Positions 12,901 to 25,769 of a stretch of DNA of 64,000 nucleotides are shown piece by piece (position 1 is the first letter of the stretch; every line of letters begins with the position of its first letter). Below the pieces are notes generated by a model. The model saw only the letters and a program-made list of their open reading frames with translations, was not told the DNA's origin and made no database searches. The stretch is from assembly GCA_013398955.1 (NCBI GenBank), contig VWPU01010328.1, forward strand, positions 62,001-126,000. The letters are read 5' to 3'. This DNA comes from Callaeas wilsoni (lineage: Eukaryota; Chordata; Aves; Passeriformes; Callaeidae). The position numbers and the translations under genes were made by a program.

Positions 12901-15900
12901 CAGTGATGACTTTTGCTTTAGGGTCCTCTAATAAGCCTTCCTAATTTGAGAATAATGAAAACTGAAGGGTTCACATCCCTCAGGCCAGTCAAGGAAGAGG
13001 GCAGCCCAGGATAGTAGAGGTTGGGTAGGACACCAATATATTTTAATTGCTTGCTAATCTTTTGCTTGTTTGTCTGGTACAGAAAGGGGCCCTCTTTGCT
13101 CCATTAATTTCACTGCTGGCACATGATGGAGTGATTTCACCCCCCTCACCCTACACAGGAGGATGTGGCAGCTGGCACAGGACCTTTACTGAGGCAACCA
13201 TATTTCTGCATACTTTGGGATTAATGTTGAAAAGACACAAATAGGAAGATGGAAGCCAATGCACAGAACACAAGAGGTGTTGGGAAACCTGCCCGCTCCT
13301 GCTAGGTTGAGTCCATTTGCCAGCATTTTCTGAGGGACACCCACAAGACGCGGTGCACCCAGCAGAGGAGAGCTGGTCCCCAAGGCAAGTGCAGGAGCAA
13401 AGGTCCTTCCCAACTACAGTTGCACAGTTGGTGCTGTGGAGAGTGTCAGGGATTATGTCCTGAAGGACAGCAGAGTGCCGTGTTCTGGGACAGACATGTG
13501 GGGATCCTTGCTGCACTGAAGACAATGTCAGCCACTGCAATCATAAGTACCTTTGATTTCAGCTACATTTTTTCCCCAAAGACATACATTATTTTCTGGC
13601 TCTTTTTGCTGCTTATTGATCTGCCATTGAGTACAGGCTGCCAAGAGATGCCTCAGACAATAGAGTTCATTACAGTTCATTGTGCTCCCGTTTTACATCA
13701 CTCAGCCCTCCCCTCCTCTGTGCCTGACATTTTCAGCAGCAGAGAACATGGCCAGAAGGGAATTCCAATCCCACCTCTGTCCTCAGGGCCTGTCACTCAG
13801 TGCAACTCACCTGTAAGGGAGGCATTTACCTCCCAGTCATGCCTGCCATCTTCAATTAAACACAAGCAGTGGGCTTTGGTTGATCTGTCCTTAGTTGTCT
13901 TCTACTGAAGATGTCCATGGGTCCGAACTCCCAGTAGATGTTTCCCAGACAATGAGTTTGGTGTGAGACTTCTCTGAGCCGAAAGAGATATCTGTTTGGA
14001 CAGGATGTAAATGCTTTTCTATGGTCCATTGACTGGACAGAGTCTAGATGCCAGCAAAAACCTAAGCATATAGCTGAGGTTTGAACCCCTAAAGCTTAGG
14101 TGAGCCCCTAAACACACACACACAAACACGCATGCACACAGACTCTCCAATGCCAACCATCTGAACAATTATCAAAGAAGTGCTCATCCAAGGGCAGTTG
14201 TGCCTCCTACACGGGCCTTGGGCCAGCATACTGTATGTTTGAGAAATGCTTACTGCTTGGAGGAAAGAGGCTTGGAGATATCCCCTGCTAGACACTGTTA
14301 GGACACAGGGTGTCCCTGCTAGGGAGATGCATCCCCATCTGTGATGCGGTGAGGGTAGCAGACCCTGGATGGAGCAGTGAATAGCTCTTTCGTATCACTG
14401 CGTTCCTGTGCTGTGTTTAAAAGCTTTTCTGTAAACCTTGGCTCTTCAAAGAACCAAAGGAGTCAGTAAGTGCTGGTGACATCAGAATAAACCTATACTT
14501 TATAGGTATCACAATGCCAGTGACAATGTGATTATTTCCCTATGCATTTTTACCCACTTTTTCATACCTAGTCCCAGGTAACCAGATTCTGGGTGAGGTG
14601 AAAGTAAGAAGAAAATCTATAGAAGAAAGTTAATTGATCTCTTCCCAGTTTCAGCACATTGTTGTCCATCTGGGAGATTCAGAGAGGGAATCTGATTTTT
14701 CGGTTGCTATCTCATTCACTGATATCATCTCCAGACGGCTTAAAAATCATTTGCTTCAGCTAAAGTGCTGTCAGTTGAGCCATTTGAAAAGCTGTGGTTG
14801 GATTTTATTTCAGTGAAATTTACAGAAGTAAAAACCCCCCGAGAAATACTTTTCTACTGTTTGAATACTTCTTCAGTCCCTTTTGATGATTATCTTTACT
14901 TTTCTCTCACACACTCCATTTATTTTTCAGTTTGGATATGTGTAGTCTATTACGAGTTTTCAAGTGTGCATCTTGGCCAAAAGGTGAGTATTTTCAAACT
15001 TGAAATTAAATTGGTGAACATTTCTTTCTTCAAAACAGAACCTGTCAATTAATAATTTCAGTAATGAAAAAAGGAGTAAATGCTTAGAACAGTATTGAAA
15101 AGGTAAAAAATCTTTCTGTTTTGAAAAGATAAAAGCACAAAACACTGAAACTTTCAAACCGTTCGTTTCCCCTGCACCTGCAGCCAAGACTTCATTCTGG
15201 CTAGCAAGTGAAATCTAGTGAAAAGCCTGCCTTCCTCTGGCGCATGAACCTGGGCCAAGAGCTAAAGTTTGAATAAACTGTACAATATTTCAGCTAAATG
15301 TTGGAAGTTAGCCAGTTTTGATGACAGTCTCCTGCATTTGAGTGGGAATTAATGCAGCTTCATTCCAGATCTGGAAAACGGAATTTTGTTTTCTTAATAA
15401 AAAATATCAGGTGCTGGCAAAACTGGCCCAAAAATCACATTTAATTTTTGCATTAAGCCACGGTCAAAAAAGTAATTATTACTCATCAAAATGATGTTGT
15501 TGGAACCCCGAAATACAAGGGTGAGTACCTTGTATTAGCTTATGGTTTGAGATTGAAAACCAAAACCCCAATATTCACCTTCTTTTGGCCTTCTGGTATC
15601 ATTAAGGTTGCTAGTGCACCAGTGGATCTTGAGACTGGGAAGAACCACTGTCACAAGGCTATCACACAAGCAGCGGCTGAGTCACTTCACTGCAGCAAGC
15701 CCAGTGACTTACAGCTGATAAGGGAACGGGGCAGGTATATCAAGGGGTGCAGCTGTGACAGCGGTGGCCTGGAGCTGCACCCCTCATTGGGTCTTAGATA
15801 ACGTCCCACTTCCTTTGGTGACAAACAGCAGTGCAGACATTACCCATTTGTCTCTCTAGCTTCATATCAAAACTAGGTATTGAGCCTTTCAGTCTCTCCT

Positions 15901-17059
15901 GTGTTATTATTGACTTATCTCTCATCATTAGTACTTTATGTCTATTTTCAGGATTTTCAATAAGCACAGGCTTATATATATATAATCTTATTTATCTTTA
16001 TGTTTACTAGCTGGAGATTTTCTTTCCCTGGTTCACAGTTTTGCTCACCTTATGAATTATCTTAATTTACTAACATTTAATTTGTGTCAGCTGCTATAAG
16101 CTTCTTGGCTAAACACTGCTTTTCCTGTTCTGAATCTGACTTGGTGCATCTGAGTGTTTCTGCTATGTTCCACACTTTTAATTGCACCCCACAGGTAGTC
16201 TAGCATCCTCTGACTAGCTCAGTTAGTCCATTTTCTTTATTTTTAGCTCCCCTAAAAATAACTGACTGCTCTCTCACCATTAAAGGTGATGCACGGCTCT
16301 GTATTTCCAAAACCTGTCCGTTCTTAGCATTTCTTTATAAATAACCTCTTGAGCCTTTTCCATTGTTTGGACCAGGGTAACCTCTGCAAAGATCAACTCC
16401 TTCCCTCAACTTTCCTGTAGCTTGGGGGGTGTGATTAATGGCTGGTGCTGAGACAAGGTGACATCATTGAAGACTTCCCTACCATCTTTGCCACCCCTGT
16501 CTTTGCCACTCCTCTATGGTCCCAATCTGGGCTCTGGTTTAGGTAGACAATGTGCCAAAGTCTTGTCACTTGCTGGCTGACAGGAGGGGTTCAAGATATC
16601 ACCAAAGTCTGACAGGTTGGTTAGCAGTGATATCAGCAACTTCGTGGTGGCTTTCATCATGCAACCCCCAGAAACATTTTCAGGCAGTATAAAGGGAGAT
16701 TCAACCCATTGAGACAGTCTCCCATTCCTGTCTCTGCCTCAGTATTGTTTGTGTTTCATGAATATGATCAGGCTCCTTCAGCCATTCACTCTCATCATCT
16801 AACCCCAAGACTGTAGCCTCAACCCACAGCTAATAGTGAACACCAGGGCAAGAGCCCCTCTCAAGTAACATTGTCATCCTAATTTCAACTCATCCCCATT
16901 TCAGGCTTTTAAAACATCACTCATGCAGCAAAATTCCCAGGCATTCTCCAAGTTTCAGTAATGAAACAATGAAGTGTTTTGTTCTTAATGAAGTAAGAAC
17001 AAAATGAATGAAGACAACAAAGAAAATATTCTGATTATGGGTTCCAATTTTTTTTAACC

Positions 17060-17087
17060 CTGATATTCTGTGGTACATTTCTTTATT
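17060..17087 (-). terminator. Candidate distal poly(A) site
   Basis: The minus strand reads AATAAAGAAATG with the hexamer at 17087-17082. It is preceded by an AU-rich stretch with TGTAAATA at 17152-17145 and followed by a U/G-rich stretch near 17026-17005. It resembles a true mRNA 3' end and would give a UTR of about 19.8 kb. Confidence 0.45.
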
Positions 17088-18439
17088 TTTGAATATAAAG
17101 TGACAGAAATAATTTGTTGTTAGAAAAGAGAAAGTATCTTTGACTATTTACAGGTTTTGTACATCACAAAGGTTTTCATGGTTTTGTTGATTTTTCTTCT
17201 TTTTTTTTTTTTCTTTTTCACATCCTTTAAACAATGCTGAACTGGAAATCTCAACAGTTCACAAAACCCCTCTTCCCCAAAAAACAAACCCCAATGAGAA
17301 ACAACAGAAATCAAAGGGGAAAAAAATTAACTCCTTTCATAGTTCTCCAGGAAATCCATTTGCTTAAATACATATATTTTTATATTTATAGATATTATTT
17401 TTTCAAGTTCAAACACCAAAATTCAAGAGAGAAAGGAAAAAAAAAAACAAAACAAGTGTCTTCCCCACCCCCCTCCAGAATCTGTTGATCCCTGCTTGTC
17501 CAAAATCAGTAAGAGTTATTTACAGAAAGAAGAACCAGAGGAGGGTGAGGGTATAGGAAAGAGGAGGATGAGGTTGTGACTGGTGGAGAAAAGATAGTAG
17601 GATTAGGGCCTCGGAGAGGTGAGGCAAGCCTGAGTTCAACCGCGCTTTCCTTTAGGAAGACGCTACACTGGGGAAGTGTCCCCAGTGTCCCCTTGCCCCC
17701 ATGTTCAGTGCAAGGGTGCTGCCTTTCTGGATCCTGTCTCAGCCCCACACCAGGTGCTCAGTGTTCATTGCTGCCCTTCTCTCCACACCCTCCACTGGTC
17801 TTCCCACGCCAGCCAGCCAGCCTTGGACATCTCCAGCCAAAGGTATTAAACGGAGGAGAGGGAGCGCCTCGAGGGTCTCCGCTGTACCCAGCTGAGCCCC
17901 TTCACATGGATCCATGACTGGCAGCAATGGTTGCTGCCCCTTTCCCTCCTACTGGCTCCTTTTGCTGCTCACCCATTTCACTCCCAGTCTAAAGTCACTG
18001 AGTGCTCAACTAAACTGTGTGTTCACAGGAGCCTAACTCCAGGTCCACAGGTTCCATCACATGAAACTCATCCTGCTGCCAGCTAACCTTGGCACCCTCT
18101 TCCGTTTCATGACTGCAGGGTATTGGCAAGTAACAGGTGCTACGGAAAGACTTCACAGAAAATCCACCTCTGATCCCCGTTCTTCCTTCCCTCCTGACTT
18201 CAACTGCAACCTGATGGAAAAGTTCTGCCAGATAAGTCAAATTTTACACTATTGAAAATGAAGTTTATGTTGCAGATGCGAGCCTGCAATTTCCACATGA
18301 TTTGTGTGTATTATAATGTATTAATCAGGAAACACTATGTAAATGTGTGTAAATGCAGACCACGATCTTAAATCAGTTTTGCATAATGCAAGTAAACAAA
18401 TTAATCTCCCAATGTGCTTGTAAATGTTAATAAAAACTT

Positions 18440-18463
18440 GACATTAACTATTAAGTTAATGTC
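18440..18463. repeat. Perfect 10-bp inverted repeat
   Basis: The arms GACATTAACT and AGTTAATGTC are exactly complementary and separated by ATTA. It lies in an AT-rich block between the two candidate poly(A) sites, close to another near-palindrome TTGCATAATGCAA (18379-18391). Confidence 0.9.
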
Positions 18464-21400
18464 ACTAGATGATAATGTTACTGGATGAGAAAGCAGTGTT
18501 GTATGTCACATGTGTCCTTTAAATGCAAATGAGTAAAATTTACATGTCCAAGAAACGCATGTTCTTGAGAACTCAAATTACTGTTTGCTGCAAGTCATGT
18601 AAGCTCTACTTTATCCGTCAGCAATTTCTTTTTAAAACGCTGCCTCCTCCCTGGAGAGAGTAAACCATCCAAAATTAAATGTAAGGAACCCTTGAATATT
18701 TGAAGAGTGGCAGTGACTGGGTAAGTAGTAGTATGCATAATTTAAAGGGGTTCTGGCAAGACAGACGTAAAATTTTGGAGCAATTAATTAGGCTGGAAAT
18801 TGAACTAAGCTGAACTCTAACCTTAGGAAAGCTGGCTTTATCACCCTAGACTTTTGAAAACAAAAGGAAGCTGGGTCAGCCTCTGTCCAGTTGCATGTTT
18901 GTTTGCACTTCAAAACATTGTTCAAGGTTTGAAAGCAATGCCCGAGAAGAAGTTGGCCAGAAAGTTCAGTCACTATTCAGACAGACCAGGATGTCTTGGA
19001 TGAAATTCATCAAGAGTTGCCAAGCTGAATGAGCAGTTTGCATGATACAAAGAGGTTCTTGATGAAGCCTCTCCAACGTGACAGCCTGAGGTGTTACTTC
19101 ACACTGGTGGAACCGAAAAAAGGGAATTATTTTCTATACAATATTTTGACAGTCTCCCTGTAAATGCTGAAAGTTTGTAGCAGCCTGACAAAAGCAGCAA
19201 AGGGATGCTCAAGACTACTTGTGAGGAGTACAATAAGACCTTGATGTGCAAGTTTCCAAAGAAGGGAAATGAGTTGTATTTTGAATCCTAGTAGAGCTTC
19301 GGCTGAGAGAAATTAGGTCAAGCTGGCAGCAGAGGCTGAGCCCCGGGCACTTCACACATCCTCAGAGAGCATTTACAGCACCTCTCTGGATTAGGTCCAT
19401 ACATGCACTTTCCCATGCTACCTGTAAAAGTAGAGCTAATTAAAAATGCACAGAGAAATCACAATTTGTGGTTCAGATTCTCTCTGTCCAAGGCTGGGAT
19501 AAGTTACAGCATCCTCAAGGCTTTGCCCAGCTGAAGAAGTGAAATGAAGCTGGAAAACAAGAGCACGGCCAGAATAGCAAGATTTCTCACCAAACTCACC
19601 TGAAGCAGAAGTTGATTGCCCTGGGCATGCTGCCATCCCTTCATGATTTCCAGAGGTGTAAGAAGAAGAAAACATCCTTCCAGGTACTGAAGTGGTGACA
19701 GACAACTCTGGGGTCTTGTGGCCTGCTCCTGAGTGGATCACAGATTCACCTCCTCACTGTTCTCCTGCCTGTGTAGGAAAACCTAATCCCTTTAGAGCAT
19801 AGGGGGAATCTCAGCTGGGTGGTATGTGCATAGTGCTGCAAAGAGACAAGTGTATCTCTTTCAAACCTTGAAAAGAAACAAACAAAAAGCCAGGCTGAGA
19901 CCCTGACTGGCCCTTCAGGTTGAGGTCTGTCAACATTCCAAATCAAGTCTACCAGCACAAACTTCCTGCACTACTTCTGACTGCATCCCATGAAGTTCCT
20001 CCACTGCCTTCTCTGAACAGCAACCATGAACACAATACTTTTCTAAATGAAAATGCCAGATGTCCTTTTCCTCTGCTTCTAGTCTTTACCCCTGTTCATA
20101 CAAGTCGTACCAAGTCACCTGGCTTATCACGTCTGGATGCCTCAATTATTTCCCCTATAAAATGTATGTCTCATTTAACCTCAAGAAAATTAGATGCAAA
20201 TGCATGCAAGATTTCAGGATATTTGCATAATATATGTAAACTATGGCATCTGTCAATTTACTTGTTAATGTAAATGCTAATACTAACGTATTTCAGTTTA
20301 GCATCAAAATCGCAAACTCTTTGAAGTAAAGACTGTGGCAGAATGAAGCATCAAACGGACAAATCTTGTCTGAAAACAAGACCTAAATGGTTTTGATCAA
20401 TTTTATGTCAGGGTTTCACCCTGCTAGCACAGCATTTCACTTTGCTTGCTGCTTCCCAAATTAGTGACTGGTACTGATACCGTCCACCTATACAGTAATA
20501 GTGTTGTTAGGAGAGGTGGAGTCATTTTGATCAACACAAAATTACCCCTGGAGCCACTGGTCACTGCTTGCATTCAATGCGCATCCTCAAGCATACCTTT
20601 ATGATGAAATCCTGCCCAACATGCTACCTACTTCCCCCTCAGTGACAGGTGCTACTGAGGAGGGAACTTTTGCATCTTCTCAAGGGATATTCATATCCTC
20701 AGCTCAACCCAGGGCATCCTCCAGGATTAGTTGGTAGTTGAGATTAATATCACAATATTTTAGGCTCAAGAGAACTCAATTAGTTTACCTCGGTAATGAA
20801 TACTCCTTCAATAAAAAAAAGAATAAACATTTGTAACTTCTATAATGGAAATTTCTAAAGGCATCTGAGCGTCTAAGCACTATTGGCTTTCGATGAGATG
20901 GGTTTTGATTTAATAAATTTCTCGTATGCTTCTAAAAGTCCTTCCTTACGTGATGCAAACATGGCAAAAGCATTTACTGTTTATTTCTTCCCAACACGCA
21001 GTGCTGATGGCTCACATCTGGGGGTGCCTGGTGTGCTCTAGGTCCAGGATGTGTAGTAGGGTGACTTGAACAGAGCCAAGCAAGTGCTAAGTGATTGAGA
21101 CTCTGGGATCAGGGCTCATCCTTTGAGACCAAGATGGCAGAGAAATTGACCCTGCCCTCTGTGGCAGAAGCTAATCTATTCCCTCAACAAAACCCATGTA
21201 GAAACATGCCCAGAGGCTGTGTTTGAGCACCAGTCAAAGATCCGCCTATTCTACCACTGCAAAACAATACATGGAGAGACAGCGGTTTCCAAGTGAGGGA
21301 AGAACCTTCTCTTTCTCCTTTCCAGGAAATTTTCCCTTGGGAGCTGGGGAAATAGAGAAGGAAGAAACCAATTCCTTCTTTTCTGCTTCCATGCGAGTCT

Positions 21401-24400
21401 ACACACCAGCCTCGAAGGAGTGGCGAGCACACGCTGTAAGTCACTTAGCGCTCCAGTGCGCGTCCGCTGCCAAAGGGCAAGCACTTACCCAAAGCTTAAC
21501 CCTGCAGCTGGCAGGCCTCAGTGTCTTGCCTCCTCAGCAAGGGTAACTAGTCAAAGAGCAACAGAGACAGGTCCAAAGTGTCACACTTCTCCAGTTTTAA
21601 TCTAATGCCTCAGATAAGAAAGTGGCCATGAAGCCCTTACTCCCTGCATGTAAAATGGGGACGGTCAGCAGGAACAGAAAACTTGGTTGCCACTGCAGCA
21701 CAGAGAGAACCCTGAAGTGGCTTGAGGAGGAAGAACATCTGAACAGTTAGTTCCTAAACAGTGTGAAGCTGCAAAGCTAGAAGAAGTGGCTAGTTCATTG
21801 CAACTAGCTCTTTTTCATTCCAAATAGGATGCTTTTACCTGTATCCTAGCACAGCAAGGTTCAGTTCCAGAGCTGAAAAAGGAGTATCTGTGTGCAGAAA
21901 AGGACCAGAGCTTGTGGAAATGCCTTCATTACATGGAAAAGTTCTTACATGTGAAAGGCCTAAGAAAAGCACTGAAATTGTTTGCTTCAGTAAGTAAATA
22001 TCAGATAATCTTCCCCACGTATGGGAAATACCTCTTTGCAGATGCCTTTTTTGTAACTACAATCCTGGTCCCTCATTCAAATGTCAAAAAGACGTATTAA
22101 ATAGCTGTTTTTCACTGACATAATCCTGGCTTCCTGGTGGCCGCACAAATCAACTATGAGGGCAAACAAACCCAGCAGTGCTCATTAACAGAGATGTTTC
22201 AAAAGTATCCAAGGCTCGTGTGCTCCAAACCTGCAGACTCCTGCCTTTGCTGTATGTGGAAGGAGTTCTGTCCTCCTTCTGGCATGGTTGCATGTCTACA
22301 TGAAAGACCTGATATCTGAGCAATTTGGTGCAGAGACAAGGTGAGCAAAATGAAAGCTGTTCCACTTTGTCATTAGGCCCTGTGGGTCTAAGGGAAGATG
22401 AGCCTGCTGCTTTACTCCAGGGAAGGGAAGGTGAGCCACCACAGAGGCTGGAGTAGAATGGCCCTTGGCTGAATTTCCAGCAAAGCACATTGCCACAGCT
22501 CTGGTTCCAGAGTCTGAGACATTATGCTTGGAAATCTGAATCTTCAGAGCATTCGCCAAGCTTCTGCTTTAATTCTGTTCCACTTTATGTGTCTGCCAGT
22601 AACAAACAGAGCTAGCACAAAATGGTCACAGGTAGAAGATACCATATTCTTCGTAAGGAAGCAACTGGAATCTTCAAGGAGCAAAGTAAGGTAAATAATA
22701 CCCCTTAGCTGTGTGTAATTGCTTCCCTGCCCTCATAAATCACTGAAGGGCACAAAGCAGTCTCCCATAAAGGAGTGAGGGCCCTTTTTCTTAACATGCA
22801 AGGGCAGGAGGTCACAAGGGCAAAAAGGATGGCACTAGCAGACAGAACAAGTGGGAAGAATGGTAAATAGCCAGATACTCACTGAAGGAACAGCCTAGAT
22901 TTGTAACTGATAATGAGAAAATCTTCATAAAGCAGACAAAGTCTCTTCTTCCCTGTAGGAGTCAAAAAGCAATCACTGATAGTGCATGGCAAAAGGATTG
23001 GCAACAGGGAGAGACAGGCTAACTAGGACCCACAAAGGCCAAGAAGATGCTTCACGATTTGGTCTTTTTTATGCTAACAGGACTCTCCTGCTCTTTTTTC
23101 CACCAAGAGGTAATGTTCCCATGGATCCCCTTTCACATCTGGCTCAGAATTCAAGAACCCAGCAGTCTAGTTGGTCTACATCACCATTGCCTCCAGGTCC
23201 TCCTTGTCTACTTCACCCGAGTCTATCTTGACTTGAGCACAAGACAAGATTTTTATCCAGGATTCTTTTTCTGCACACTGCTAGAGGTGTGGCCTAGGCT
23301 GATATTGAGGCGTTACCATTTTTCAGACTTCTCAGTCATTTCTGAACACAATTTATTTAATAGCTTATTTGCCTCTTCCCTCCAGCCTACAGTATAGAAG
23401 ACACCCAGACAAAAAGGACAGGAGCAACAGAGAAGGTCCCCTGCTAGCTGGTGGGCAACGTTTTAATGATTGTGTGGGAGATGGGAGCATGAGGGAGGGA
23501 AGCTGAAATTCATATGCAGGAGATCTGATTCACTCAGGCAGGTGGAATACCTTCAAGGCAGAATGAACAGAGCAACCTACCAACTTTCCTTGACATTCCA
23601 GAAACCAGCATCTCCTGTCTTCCAAGCAAGAAGGATTCACAGCATATGCTGGGGAGCCACCTCGATCCACAGTAGGGGGGGGTGAGTGCTAGCACCTCCT
23701 CAAAGGCAATGTAGTGCTCCTGCACCTGGAGTCAGAGCCCCCAATGGAGATAAAGAGCACTGACACCTCACCACCTTCAGGGGAGCAGAGAATCACAGCC
23801 AACATTTCTAATAGGGTCTGGAATGCTGAGATGACATACTGTTTTGTCTGGAATTGGGAGAGGCAGTCTGCTTCCTTTAATAAACCTGGGGGAGGAGTAA
23901 ATATTTTTTAAGGAGTGAAAATGGCACCAATCCTGCAAAAGGACACTACCTTGCTGCCTTACTCAGAAGGAAATGTGAAGAGCCCCTGGTTTAATGCCTG
24001 TGCTTCACATTACAAAGAAAAAGCAGAATTTTGTCAGTCCTTCGTTAATGTCTTATCTCCTTCATACCTGCCTCCCACTATCGATACCTCAACTACTCAA
24101 CAATCATAAACCAAAAAGAAAAAATCCTGATGAATGCAACACTCAAAAGCAATTCATGGCCATTTTCAATTTGCCTTCTGGTTTTTTGAGTCCTTGGGAT
24201 TCATTCTGTTCTTATTTTCAAGGTTTTTCTTCCCAGCAGAGATAAAAAATATCTTTTCATAGGAAATGAGTTGTGTTTTTTCCTTTTTTTTACATAATCA
24301 CAAGATTCCAGTTACCAAGATTGAATACCAAGACTGAAGAAAAACATTATGGATTGTGAATCTCACAGTAAAAGCCATGACTGTAGTATCCCTCTCTCAC

Positions 24401-24439
24401 ACACCACTGCTTCCCTCTTCCTTCTTTCCTCTCAGTAAC

Positions 24440-24486
24440 TAAACAAAAACACCCTTTGCACAGCTTTTATTCTTGATCATTTTATT
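24440..24486 (-). terminator. Candidate proximal poly(A) site with tandem AATAAA
   Basis: On the minus strand two AATAAA hexamers occur 15 bases apart (24486-24481 and 24471-24466), followed by a GU/U-rich element GGGTGTTTTTGTTT (24453-24440). Upstream is a long AU-rich block with a UUUUUAU motif at 24512-24506. This is the textbook layout of a vertebrate cleavage and polyadenylation site. It would give a 3' UTR of about 12.4 kb. Confidence 0.5.
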
Positions 24487-24505
24487 TTGGTGGTTTTCAT
24501 GCTAC

Positions 24506-24512
24506 ATAAAAA
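24506..24512 (-). promoter_or_regulatory. Cytoplasmic polyadenylation element-like motif
   Basis: UUUUUAU on the mRNA strand, 20 bases upstream of the first AATAAA at 24486-24481. CPEB-binding elements act within about 100 bases of the hexamer, so the spacing fits. The motif is short and the block is AU-rich. Confidence 0.3.
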
Positions 24513-24680
24513 TTAGTTTTTATATCAAAAAATTATTCACAATATTTCCAAAATAGTTCAAGGTTTTTTTTCCTTTTTGTGTTTTTTAAATATTTTTAAT
24601 GTATTTTTATTTCTTTTTTTTTTTTTAACTGCAGCTAGGGTTACAAAACATCCCATTTCCTCTCGCCACCACCAATTCAC

Positions 24681-24688
24681 TGTCAGTT
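24681..24688 (-). promoter_or_regulatory. miR-223 8-mer seed match in the 3' UTR
   Basis: The minus strand reads AACTGACA, a full 8-mer complement of the miR-223-3p seed. Mammalian GRIN2B has been reported as a miR-223 target. The site lies about 200 bases upstream of the proximal poly(A) signals in an AU-rich context, which favours function. One 8-mer can also occur by chance. Confidence 0.45.
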
Positions 24689-24827
24689 CCCTTTTACATT
24701 TGCATATGTAAAAAAAAAAAGAAAAATAACAAAACTTTTTATATCATTTACTTGAGAAATAAAAAGTCATTTGGCACTCATGTCTCTGTGGCTCTGATTT
24801 TCACCAGTGAAGTGGCTGGAGGTGGGC

Positions 24828-24843
24828 GTGTGTGTGTGTGTGT
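24828..24843. repeat. (GT)8 microsatellite
   Basis: A 16-base GT run about 140 bases upstream (in mRNA sense) of the miR-223 seed match. Confidence 0.9.
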
Positions 24844-25769
24844 ATGTCCACACATATGCATGCATAAAGGGTATGAAGAGGAGGCAAAATTTAGGCAAAG
24901 ATGGTCTCAGAAGCGGATAGGATATATCTGCTGTGTTCAACAGCCTGATGGGTGGCCAGGTTCACTGCAAGGTACCAACAGCTCAAGAGAAGAGGAGGTA
25001 GCAGTGTTGGGCAGTAGAAGACTTAGACTAGAGGTGAGTATTTTTTTTTCTTTTGGTTGATAGACTGAGCTTATCAAAGGTGCTCTCCAAAGTAAATGTA
25101 CATTAATTAGAAAGCAAATACAGCTGAAGTTGACCTGTGCCAGGTCTAGAGACGCTACCTGCCCCAACCCTTGTAGACACAACAGTCCTCCACTACTGTC
25201 CTCAGCCACTTCCAAGTGCCAAAGGATGAAGGTGCTGGGTTTTCCCTTAGGTGTCATGATATTGAGAGCTGGCCAGCTGCCATGCACCATCTTTAATTCC
25301 TACTTCATGGTCTGTGAGACTCTGCTCAGCCTTGAATGACATTGTCCAAGTTGAGAGTCATTCTTACCGACTTGCAAACAGGTCAGGAGAGGCAAGGCGG
25401 AACACCTCTGGCCCATTCAGGGTCACTCATTTGTCCCAGACCTACACGCCTGGCTCCTGCTCCAGTGTGGGAAGGACAGTGCAGGGGCCAGTGAACCATC
25501 TTCCCCTGCCTGCCCTCCAGCCTGACCCACAACCCACACGTACTAGAGGATGATCTGCTGTGGATGACCATTCCCTTTGGGTCAGGCCCCTCTGCTACAG
25601 GGCTCTTGTCCCAAGAATGGCCATGGAAACTGCCAATTACATCCTCACCTAGACAATCTTGCACGGCTTCAGAAGGGCAGGACCCAACGGTCAGACGGGC
25701 TCCCTGCCTTGCAACAGCCTTTGGTGCAATGGCCAAAGCTCACCAGAGAAACATTTTAATGTTTTTTAA

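Larger units (their letters stand above)
1..17059. other. Downstream flank without a recognised gene
   Basis: Apart from the two CR1 fragments (863-902, 6535-6942) and the A/C tract (939-1062), I see no coding gene, RNA gene or promoter here. Open frames are short, scattered on both strands, and encode nothing recognisable. A few AT-rich blocks with homeodomain-like motifs (for example 15340-15520) could be regulatory. An AATAAA on the minus strand at 12717-12712, overlapping a Pumilio-type motif (12721-12714), leaves open that some of this is still GRIN2B 3' UTR. Confidence 0.6.

Noticed and set aside
13420..13908. A 162-codon plus-strand open frame with a hydrophobic stretch
   Set aside because: The hydrophobic stretch reflects T-rich sequence. 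No signal peptide context or family match.
15970..15985. TATATATATA run resembling a TATA box
   Set aside because: No downstream gene, initiator or CpG-rich promoter context; a simple AT repeat.
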